Of a stretch of DNA of 53,517 nucleotides, positions 47,446 to 53,517 are shown one piece after another (the first letter of the stretch is position 1; the number at the start of each line of letters is the position of its first letter). The DNA comes from a bacterium. Lineage in GTDB: Bacteria; Bacteroidota; Bacteroidia; Flavobacteriales_D; Crocinitomicaceae. The DNA lies in NCBI GenBank assembly GCA_024742305.1, contig JANSYQ010000023.1, forward strand, positions 1-53,517. The letters run 5' to 3'. The position numbers and the translations under genes were made by a program. The notes under the pieces are model-generated. The model was not told where the DNA came from, searched no databases, and was given only the letters and a program-made list of their open reading frames with translations.

Positions 47446-49663
47446 GCTTCTGTTCTTTCATTTGTTCAAATTCCGACTTTGTTTCTTGTCGAGGGAACAC
47501 ATTGTTTTCGGTGTCGGCATCGGCGGTTTTTAAACCAGGATCAATTTCAACCAATTTGATAGGCTGATCAAAACTGAATATTTTTCTACACGAATCTTCA
47601 TGATAGCGCCAAACCTCGGCAGGAACCGTTAGCGAAGTGGTGGAACCATCGTCAAATGTAATTCTCATAACTATCGGCATTACCAAGCCTCCGATATTGG
47701 AAAAGTTCATTTGATAGTAGTGTTGACTGTCCATTTTGTTAAAAACTTCCTTGTAGTTGAGCCGCTCCCTGAACTCTCCATAATAATGATCGGGGGTGTT
47801 GACCACTTTTATTTTTTTGGAGGCAATTGCTACCGTGGAATCTATACTTGAAACATAATAGTCAGGCGCTAAATTATTGGGAAGGAAGTCATAATGGACC
47901 ACGGTATCGATGGAAATATCAACATAATCAACGCTGTAGAACCAACCTCTCCAGTACCAATCCAAGTCAATGCCGGAAGCGTCTTCCATCGTTCTAAAGA
48001 AGTCGCCAGGTTTTGGATGCTTGAACGCCCATCGTTCGGCATAGGTTTTAAATGCTTTATCGAAGAGTTCCGGACCTAATACCACCTCGCGCAAAATGTT
48101 GAGGGCAGACGCAGGCTTGCTATAGGCGTTGTAGCCCAGTTGCATTACCTGTTCAGGGTTGGTCATCATTGGTCGGATGTATTGTTTCTGTCCTTTCATG
48201 TACTTCACTACCAAATGTGCCGGACCTCTATCGTGTGGGAAATTATCGTAATGTTCCTCTTTCGTGAGGTATTCCAAGAAACTGTTGATACCCTCGTCCA
48301 TCCATGCCCATTGGCGCTCATCAGAATTCACAATCATCGGGAAAAAATTGTGTCCAACTTCATGAATAATCACACCAATCATGGAGTATTTTGTCCCGTC
48401 AGAGTAAGTGCCATCAGGAGCGGGACGACCAAGATTGAAACAAATCATCGGGTACTCCATTCCAATGGATGCCGCGTGAATGGAATTCGCGACAGGATAT
48501 GGGTAGTCAATTGTGTGTTTTGAGTACGTTTTCAACGTATGAACTATCGCTTTGGTTGATTCTTTTTCCCACAAGGGATTCCCTTCTTTGGGGTAGAAGG
48601 ACATCGCCAGTACTTCTTTATCGTTCAACTTCACGGCCTGTGCATCCCAAATAAACTTTCGAGAGGAGGCAAAAGCAAAGTCGCGCACATTTTCAGCATG
48701 ATAGACCCATTTTTTCGTGGAAGTTGCTCGGCTTTTTTCATTTTGAATAGCATCCTCTTCGCTTATAATAATAATGGGTTTGTCAAACGACGATTTCGCA
48801 ACTTGCATTTTGTCGTAATGTCGCCTCGGAAGAGCCTTCTTCGCATTTTGCAATTCACCAGTCGCAGCAACAATGTGGTCTGAAGGCACTGTGATTTCCA
48901 CGTCGAAATCACCAAAAGTTAAGGCGAACTCACCACTTCCCAAGAACTGCTTGTGCTGCCAGCCATTGAAGTCATCATATACTGCCAATCGCGGGTAGAA
49001 CTGCGCAATGGTGTAGAGAAAATTCCCATCTTCCGGAAAATATTCGTAGCCACTGCGTCCGTGTTCTTCCATTCGATCGTTCAGGTTGTACCACCATTCG
49101 ATGTGAAATTTGAATTTGTCTCCCGGTTCCAAAGGCTCCTCAAGATCAATGCGCATCATTGTTTTTACAACAGTGCATTGCAATGCTTTTCCTTTGTTAT
49201 CGGTTGCTTTCGTAATATGCATTCCTCCTTCTGTCGAGGTCAATTGAGTATTGAAAACTACCCCAAGCGTGCTTACAGAATCCAAATGGGTGAAGTCCAA
49301 ATTCTTGGTAAGAAACTTATCGCTGCCTTTCTCGCGGATATTCTGATCCAGTTGCAGCCAAATGTACGAGAGTTGATGTGGAGACTCGTTATGATACGTA
49401 ATGTCTTCAGAGCCTGAAATTTTTTGCAGATCGTCGTTCAAACTCACTTGAATATCATAGTCTGCGCGTTGCTGCCAATAGGAAGGTCCCGGAGAGCCAT
49501 CTCCCGAACGGTAGACATTTGGAGTAGGCAACAAATTGTCGATTTGTTCGAATTTGCTTTGCCATGTATAGGGTGTTGTTTCTTCTTCCTGTCCGAATGA
49601 ACTAAAAAGGACAAGATTACAAATTAGGAGAGTGAGGGTATTTCTCATGGTTGATTTCTGCAT
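47438..49663 (-). CDS. M1-family (gluzincin) metallopeptidase, exported
   Basis: 741 residues from the ATG at 49663. Signal peptide TLTLLICNLVLFSSFGQ. N-terminal beta-sandwich (WQQRADYDIQVSLNDDLQKISGSEDITYHNESP), then the substrate loop (GMEYPMICFNLGRP for the usual G-A-M-E-N/Y) and the zinc site H-E-V-G-H-N with second acidic ligand 18 residues on (HEVGHNFFPMIVNSDERQWAWMDEG). It hydrolyses peptides in the periplasm or outside the cell. A TTG at 49675 in the frame is inside the -7 box and is rejected. The promoter TAAGTTTG is at 49673-49680. Confidence 0.92.
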   Translation of the reverse strand: MQKSTMRNTLTLLICNLVLFSSFGQEEETTPYTWQSKFEQIDNLLPTPNVYRSGDGSPGPSYWQQRADYDIQVSLNDDLQKISGSEDITYHNESPHQLSYIWLQLDQNIREKGSDKFLTKNLDFTHLDSVSTLGVVFNTQLTSTEGGMHITKATDNKGKALQCTVVKTMMRIDLEEPLEPGDKFKFHIEWWYNLNDRMEEHGRSGYEYFPEDGNFLYTIAQFYPRLAVYDDFNGWQHKQFLGSGEFALTFGDFDVEITVPSDHIVAATGELQNAKKALPRRHYDKMQVAKSSFDKPIIIISEEDAIQNEKSRATSTKKWVYHAENVRDFAFASSRKFIWDAQAVKLNDKEVLAMSFYPKEGNPLWEKESTKAIVHTLKTYSKHTIDYPYPVANSIHAASIGMEYPMICFNLGRPAPDGTYSDGTKYSMIGVIIHEVGHNFFPMIVNSDERQWAWMDEGINSFLEYLTKEEHYDNFPHDRGPAHLVVKYMKGQKQYIRPMMTNPEQVMQLGYNAYSKPASALNILREVVLGPELFDKAFKTYAERWAFKHPKPGDFFRTMEDASGIDLDWYWRGWFYSVDYVDISIDTVVHYDFLPNNLAPDYYVSSIDSTVAIASKKIKVVNTPDHYYGEFRERLNYKEVFNKMDSQHYYQMNFSNIGGLVMPIVMRITFDDGSTTSLTVPAEVWRYHEDSCRKIFSFDQPIKLVEIDPGLKTADADTENNVFPRQETKSEFEQMKEQKHD

Positions 49664-49672
49664 TTCTTCTCG

Positions 49673-49680
49673 CAAACTTA
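49673..49680 (-). promoter_or_regulatory. -7 element TAAGTTTG of the peptidase gene
   Basis: Perfect TAnnTTTG on the minus strand, 9 nt before the ATG at 49663. It overlaps a possible TTG start at 49675. Confidence 0.6.
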
Positions 49681-49762
49681 GATAGTGGCGCTATCAAGAA
49701 ATAGTATTTTTTCGACAACAAGAGATGTCTATTATTTACTATGCCAAAAGGGTCGCTGGTCC

Positions 49763-49770
49763 TAAATTTG
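49763..49770 (+). promoter_or_regulatory. -7 element TAAATTTG, 5 nt before start codon
   Basis: Perfect TAnnTTTG; ACCGC then ATG 49776. It fixes the start of the LolA-like gene 51 nt inside the longest frame. Confidence 0.65.
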
Positions 49771-49775
49771 ACCGC

Positions 49776-51167
49776 ATGAATTGGAAATTGTTGTTAACAT
49801 TACTGGTGCTTTTCTCTTCTGGTATTGTGCGTTGTCACCCACCTACCGTTGAGGAGATTTTTGACGCTTATGTAGATGTGATGGGAGGGACGGAGCATTG
49901 GCGGAAGCTGCAATCTTGGAAGCGTACATCTCACCGAAAAAATGGTTTGGAGGTTATTTCGTTCGCAAAGAAGCCGGATCAGTTTCAATTGGTTTTTAGT
50001 AGAAATGGGAACACGGCGATTAAGTCATACGACGGGCACAACGGTTGGTTGGAATTGGATGGTAACTACCAAGAAATGCGCCCCGGTGAAGAAATTGAAA
50101 TGGCAGAAGAGCCGGAGTTTTACGAAGATTTGATCATTGCCCGTGAGGAAGGATTTCCATTATTCATGGAAGGTGAAGAGGTCATTGGAGGGGTGGCTTG
50201 TTACAAAATTAGTATGACGAAATCCCAAACGGACAAACAATGGTACTGGATCAATAAAAAGTCATATATGCTAGAAATGGTGGGAGAATATTCTGAAGAC
50301 CCTGCGCATGATGGCATTTTCTACACTACGCGATTCGAAGACTACCGAGACATTGATGGATACCTGATTCCATTTACCGAGCATCTTATCAGAAACGGAA
50401 AAGATACGACATCAATTTACTATACGGAAATGCAGGTCAATCCCGACTTGGATGATCCCTTGTTCGCGTATCAACCCAAGACTATCCGAAATACGATTGC
50501 TTGGATGCAGGATGAGTTTGCCGAAAACTACCTCGAAGCGTATACTTTTGTTCAAGAAACAATTATGTACACCGAGTGGAAGGTCGATACCGCGCTATGG
50601 TACGAGACGATTGTGTTCCCGGATCAGTTTCGCATCGATTTTAACGAACCGCTTGGTGGAAATACCAATTTGAATGTAGGCGATACCCTTTACGCATTCC
50701 GTGGCGGCGAGTTGCGCGGTAAAATTTTCGAACCACATTCGTTCTTGTTAATGGAAGGGGGAATTTTCCATCAATCGGTGGCAGAAGCGATGAACAAATT
50801 GTATGCAATGCAGCTCGATACCAATGCATTTCGGACCGATACATTTAACGGGGAAGTTTTGCTGGTGCTGGGAACAATGGAAAATGAAACGCATCAATCA
50901 GAACTTTGGATTTCACAGAAGACTGGAAAAGTCGTTCGTTCCATCGAGTTTATGGGTAACGGAAAACAGCTAGATATGCAAGTCACTCAATTTCAGTCCG
51001 TCTCCGGGCATGAAATCCCTAAGAACATCTCATTTTATGTAGACGGTGAACTTGTTCAAACAGAAGAATATATTGAAGTGGATGCATCACCTGATATCCC
51101 TAGTGATTTTTTTAACCTCAAAAGTCTTTCAAATAACCATTGGTTTCAACAAAACGAATCAAAATGA
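49776..51167 (+). CDS. LolA/outer-membrane lipoprotein-sorting-like exported protein
   Basis: 463 residues from the ATG at 49776. Signal sequence MNWKLLLTLLVLFSSGIVRC with Cys at 20 (a possible lipoprotein). Residues about 25-230 carry the LolA-like pattern: TVEEIFDAYVDVMGGTEHWRKLQSWKRTSHRKNG, FQLVFSRNGNTAIKSYDGHNGWLEL, GGVACYKISMTKSQTDKQWYWINKKSYMLEMVGEY, and DYRDIDGYLIPFTEHLI. A second similar half starts near 260 (IVFPDQFRIDF, DTLYAFRGGELRG, VLLVLGTMENETHQSELWISQKTGKVVRSIEFM). Lipoprotein-sorting function is not implied. It is coupled to the NTF2-like lipoprotein gene by ATGA. Confidence 0.78.
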   Translation: MNWKLLLTLLVLFSSGIVRCHPPTVEEIFDAYVDVMGGTEHWRKLQSWKRTSHRKNGLEVISFAKKPDQFQLVFSRNGNTAIKSYDGHNGWLELDGNYQEMRPGEEIEMAEEPEFYEDLIIAREEGFPLFMEGEEVIGGVACYKISMTKSQTDKQWYWINKKSYMLEMVGEYSEDPAHDGIFYTTRFEDYRDIDGYLIPFTEHLIRNGKDTTSIYYTEMQVNPDLDDPLFAYQPKTIRNTIAWMQDEFAENYLEAYTFVQETIMYTEWKVDTALWYETIVFPDQFRIDFNEPLGGNTNLNVGDTLYAFRGGELRGKIFEPHSFLLMEGGIFHQSVAEAMNKLYAMQLDTNAFRTDTFNGEVLLVLGTMENETHQSELWISQKTGKVVRSIEFMGNGKQLDMQVTQFQSVSGHEIPKNISFYVDGELVQTEEYIEVDASPDIPSDFFNLKSLSNNHWFQQNESK

Positions 51168-51634
51168 AGCATGTATTTATAATTATCATTTCCGCGGGAG
51201 TGCTCAGCTGCGGTAGCCAAAACGAGAGATCAGGAGTGTCTGAATCCAATGTTCAAGCCTCTAATGTTCAGGATTCAACGGCAATCATGCAGAACTTTAA
51301 AAAGCAAGAAGAATGCTGGAACTCTCAGGATTTGGAGTGTTACGTAGAAGCTTACTATCCGTCCCAATCAGTTCAAACAGTTTCTCGCGCTGGAGTTACC
51401 AAAGGGTACGATGCTATTCTAAAAGATTACCAGAAATATTTTCCAAAAGATCGAATGGGGAAACTACATTTTGATCAAATGGAACTGAAACGACTGTCCG
51501 ATGAATATTACTACGTGGTTGGTCGATTTAACTTGACCTATCAAGTGCCTGATACTATGCTACAGGGTTGGTTTTCTGTTTTGCTAGAGAAAATCGACGG
51601 CTCGTGGTACATGATAAGTGATCATTCCTCCTAA
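51164..51634 (+). CDS. NTF2-like (DUF4440-type) lipoprotein
   Basis: 156 residues from the ATG at 51164, which overlaps the previous stop as ATGA; a longer frame to 51140 would add eight residues before a full SPII signal MKHVFIIIISAGVLSCGS (Cys 16), so the short form is preferred. Mature part MQNFKKQEECWNSQDLECYVEAYYPSQSVQTVSRAGV...GYDAILKDYQKYFPKDRMG is the DUF4440/SnoaL-like NTF2 fold, ending in GSWYMISDHSS. Likely a small periplasmic or outer-membrane-anchored binding protein. Confidence 0.82.
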   Translation: MKHVFIIIISAGVLSCGSQNERSGVSESNVQASNVQDSTAIMQNFKKQEECWNSQDLECYVEAYYPSQSVQTVSRAGVTKGYDAILKDYQKYFPKDRMGKLHFDQMELKRLSDEYYYVVGRFNLTYQVPDTMLQGWFSVLLEKIDGSWYMISDHSS

Positions 51635-51667
51635 TTAGAGTAGACTTTTTTCATAAGCATGATCACT

Positions 51668-51699
51668 GGCAGGCTTCCAATTGGAGGTCTGCCTTTTTT
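51668..51699 (+). terminator. Intrinsic terminator
   Basis: GGCAGGCTTCC, loop AATT, GGAGGTCTGCC (with G-T wobbles), followed by TTTTTT. It lies 34 nt after the stop at 51634. Confidence 0.85.
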
Positions 51700-51715
51700 C
51701 TGATTATTAGGAAGC

Positions 51716-53125
51716 TTACCTCACCACCTGCAAACGCTCTGTAATTGAAGCTCGAGTGGTATGAATTTGAAGCAAATACGTGCCGCTCTTTAGGTGTTGA
51801 ACGTCTATTTCGAAGATATTTTGCCCTTCCTTACCGTTAAATCCAAACGACTTTACTGGCTTTCCAGAAAGGTCCAGCATCATTACTTCTATGTGTTCTT
51901 CTCGTTCCAATGTTAAGTACAGTTTTGCCACGTAACTAGCTGGGTTGGGCTGAATGTAGACCTGGTCGTAATCTTGATCACATTCGGATGAGAGCAAAGA
52001 AGAATAGTCGAAGGCACCGTCTAAATCCTTCAGCTTAATTCGGTAATAGTTTTGACATCTTTTACAAGCATCCCAATCCTTGAATTCATATTCGGTAAGC
52101 TGGTTCGAGTTGCCTTGTGCGGGAATGGAACCAATGGTATTCCAATTACTTCCATCTTCTGATCTTTCAATAAAGAAGTTCGACGTGTTATGCTCACTGT
52201 CTGTTGACCAACGTAGAACAATACCATCGGATTCACAAGTAAGAGAGGTGCTCACATGCGAGGCAGGAAGCGTAATTTCTGAAATGATCACAGAGTCCTG
52301 AGAGGTAATAATCGCCGCGTTTGTAGACTCGAACAATCGTACCCAAAAGAATTCGTCTACTTCATCAATGGTATCTACGGTGATGGGAATATCCACGAAC
52401 TTTTGCGTTTCTCCTGGTAAGAAAGTCAACGCGAGCGAAGTAGAGTCGTAATCGTCTGTTGCCAATGCAGAGCTCGAGAACGTTTGTAAGTTAACATTCA
52501 CTTCTAGAGTTGTGGCCGGTGAGAGTTGAACAGAAACTTGTGCCGTGCCTTCAGACTCGAATACCGAAGTTCCTGAAATGCTTAATTGAGATTGTTCAGC
52601 GAGTATATCATTTAATGCATCCAACAAACCGCTAGTTGAGGAATTACCCGTTACGGTCCCCGGAATTGGCGATATAGTTAATGTGGCTCCGGGCTTGGTC
52701 AAACCAATATACTTGGTATCATCGAGCGTGTAAGTAGGGCTTCCATTGTAACCGTTCGTCGCTAAAATGTACGTGCCGGGTGCAGGTTGAAAAACCATCG
52801 TGTGCGGATTCCCTCCGCTTGGCGTGCGCCATTTGATAAATCCGGGAATCTCGTGTTTAACTCCCGCGCTGTCGGTAATCCACACTTCGCCGGGAATATC
52901 GTTTCCTTGTTGCGTGAATATGGAAGAATTCGTGGTTTGAGCGAAACGGATGTCGTGCCAACCAACTCCTTGCGCACCGTTTAAGTAATAGGTTACACTT
53001 GCCGAGTTATTCCCGGTATTGTTGCCGATGAAACCATTCGGAAAAGGCACTGAAATAGTGTTTTGACCAAACCCGAAGAGAGCGGTGCATAAAATAATCA
53101 GTATGGTGCTAAACAGATGTTTCAT
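51716..53125 (-). CDS. T9SS-secreted Calx-beta-containing protein
   Basis: 469 residues from the ATG at 53125. Signal peptide KHLFSTILIILCTALFGFGQ. About residues 190-290 (SISGTSVFESEGTAQVSVQLSPAT, NVNLQTFSSSALATDDYDSTSLALTFLPGETQKFVDIPITVDTIDEVDEFFWVRLF) are a Calx-beta domain. The segment about 300-385 (STSLTCESDGIVLRWSTDSEHNTSNFFIERSEDGSNWNTIG) is a fibronectin III-like domain, and the end (VYIQPNPASYVAKLYL, VMMLDLSGKPVKSFGF, SGTYLLQIHTTRASITERLQVVR) is a T9SS type A sorting domain. N-terminal part (residues 20-180) is unrecognised. Likely adhesion or surface matrix. A TTG nearer 53143 was rejected. Confidence 0.88.
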   Translation of the reverse strand: MKHLFSTILIILCTALFGFGQNTISVPFPNGFIGNNTGNNSASVTYYLNGAQGVGWHDIRFAQTTNSSIFTQQGNDIPGEVWITDSAGVKHEIPGFIKWRTPSGGNPHTMVFQPAPGTYILATNGYNGSPTYTLDDTKYIGLTKPGATLTISPIPGTVTGNSSTSGLLDALNDILAEQSQLSISGTSVFESEGTAQVSVQLSPATTLEVNVNLQTFSSSALATDDYDSTSLALTFLPGETQKFVDIPITVDTIDEVDEFFWVRLFESTNAAIITSQDSVIISEITLPASHVSTSLTCESDGIVLRWSTDSEHNTSNFFIERSEDGSNWNTIGSIPAQGNSNQLTEYEFKDWDACKRCQNYYRIKLKDLDGAFDYSSLLSSECDQDYDQVYIQPNPASYVAKLYLTLEREEHIEVMMLDLSGKPVKSFGFNGKEGQNIFEIDVQHLKSGTYLLQIHTTRASITERLQVVR

Positions 53126-53139
53126 GACGTGTTTCTTTG

Positions 53140-53147
53140 CCAAGCTA
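53140..53147 (-). promoter_or_regulatory. -7-like element TAGCTTGG
   Basis: 7/8 match to TAnnTTTG on the minus strand, 14 nt before the ATG at 53125. Confidence 0.4.
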
Positions 53148-53346
53148 CAGGCATTTACTGTGCTTGGATTCTTTCAAAAATTATCAATAATCATCTGTCG
53201 GTGGAGTCGTTTTTTCCAAACGTTGAGGTTGCATTTCCGAAAGCGGAGGGATGTAGTATGAAGTTCAAAAAAAAAACGTTGTGGGTGGTACATTAAATTG
53301 AATAGAGGTATTGATGGCGATGTCGTTCTACAACTCTTTAAAAGCA

Positions 53347-53381
53347 AAAAGCCTTGAGAAATTGATACTCTCAAGGCTTTT
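53347..53381 (-). terminator. Intrinsic terminator downstream of the truncated gene
   Basis: AAAAGCCTTGAGA at 53347-53359 pairs with TCTCAAGGCTTTT at 53369-53381 (loop about 9 nt). It lies downstream on the minus strand of the cut gene at 53443, and works in both directions. Confidence 0.75.
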
Positions 53382-53411
53382 CTAATTCTTCCGACGCTTG
53401 CGATCGGAATT

Positions 53412-53436
53412 CAGACAAGCATGGCTTCGTCTGAAC
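53412..53436. repeat. Inverted repeat CAGACAAGC-ATG-GCTTCGTCTG
   Basis: Near-perfect palindrome immediately after the stop of the truncated gene. It could form a stable hairpin in its 3' UTR, before the terminator at 53347. No gene is seen in 53144-53442 otherwise. Confidence 0.5.
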
Positions 53437-53442
53437 TATAGC

Positions 53443-53517
53443 TTAACTATATTTCTTAATGAATTCAATAAGTCTCTTCCTATTAAGGTTTTTGAGTTTA
53501 CGTTCAAGTGCCATAGC
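53443..53517 (-). CDS. C-terminal fragment of an unidentified protein (GIY-YIG-like ending)
   Basis: Only the last 24 codons lie in the window: AMALERKLKNLNRKRLIEFIK plus KYS and stop at 53443. The E-x-x-L-K-N-L/K-x-R-x-R-x-x-x-F-I pattern recalls the final helices of small GIY-YIG nuclease-domain proteins common in Bacteroidota, but too little is present to be sure. It is followed by a palindrome and a strong terminator, in agreement with a true gene end. The remainder is past base 53517. Confidence 0.4.
   Translation of the reverse strand, partial: AMALERKLKNLNRKRLIEFIKKYS

Noticed and set aside
53174-53374. 66-codon minus-strand frame
   Set aside because: Overlaps a strong terminator and a poly-A run; no signal or family features.
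1-53517. tRNA, rRNA or riboswitch genes
   Set aside because: I looked for T-arm (GGTTCGA) and clover-leaf patterns in all gaps and saw none; a covariance-model scan would be decisive but was not possible.

Overview
The window reads as a chromosomal segment of a member of the Bacteroidota, most probably a flavobacterium-like lineage. The evidence is: several exported proteins with type IX secretion (T9SS) C-terminal sorting domains; a TonB-dependent receptor of the CarboxypepD_reg/plug/barrel type; many SPII lipoproteins; no clear Shine-Dalgarno sequences; and repeated occurrence of the Bacteroidota -7 promoter element TAnnTTTG directly in front of start codons. Base composition is fairly even, coding density is high, and there are no tRNA, rRNA, CRISPR, IS or prophage genes. 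Family-level taxonomy cannot be fixed from this sequence.

Layout. 1-8 kb: truncated SulP transporter, SpoU-type RNA methyltransferase, O-methyltransferase, a PqiA-like membrane protein translationally coupled to a PD-(D/E)XK-like protein, a TauE/SafE permease, a threonine aldolase followed by two overlapping unknown genes, and a CYTH protein. 8-12 kb: a tightly coupled + strand run (polysaccharide deacetylase, FemAB/GNAT-like protein, CapD-like nucleotide-sugar dehydratase, hotdog thioesterase), best read as envelope or exopolysaccharide biosynthesis, followed by a MORN/YwqK-repeat exported protein. 13.5-19.5 kb: ElyC/YdcF-like protein, MscS channel with PaaI-like thioesterase, TatA, AraC regulator, a YCF48-like T9SS cargo and small exported proteins. 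19.8-22 kb: an exported helical-repeat protein, ECF sigma factor and single-TM anti-sigma candidate in one operon. 22-28 kb: GT2 glycosyltransferase, then the RNA/translation run deaD-type helicase, rRNA m5C methyltransferase and typA.

28.7-34 kb: an outer-membrane barrel gene broken by a 20-bp tandem duplication, an S74-chaperone fibre protein paired with a T9SS protein, and a two-gene redox module (thioredoxin-like protein plus a CxxCH/copper type II monooxygenase-like T9SS protein). 34-43 kb: pseudouridine synthase, a hutG-hutF histidine-degradation pair with a lipoprotein, NhaC antiporter, fructosamine kinase-like protein, cytochrome c lipoprotein, YjbQ and YwbE. 43.5-53.5 kb: TonB-dependent receptor, AraC regulator, M1 peptidase coupled to a DUF6702-type protein, LolA-like protein with an NTF2-like lipoprotein, a Calx-beta T9SS protein and a cut gene end.

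The most notable non-gene signals are: (1) TAnnTTTG-like boxes placed only 3-6 nt before the start codon at about fourteen genes, implying leaderless or nearly leaderless mRNAs; (2) several families of short dispersed repeats, one of which lies in frame inside the rRNA methyltransferase gene; (3) gene decay by an exact tandem duplication. All functional calls rest on reading translated sequence and family recollection; no database search was run.
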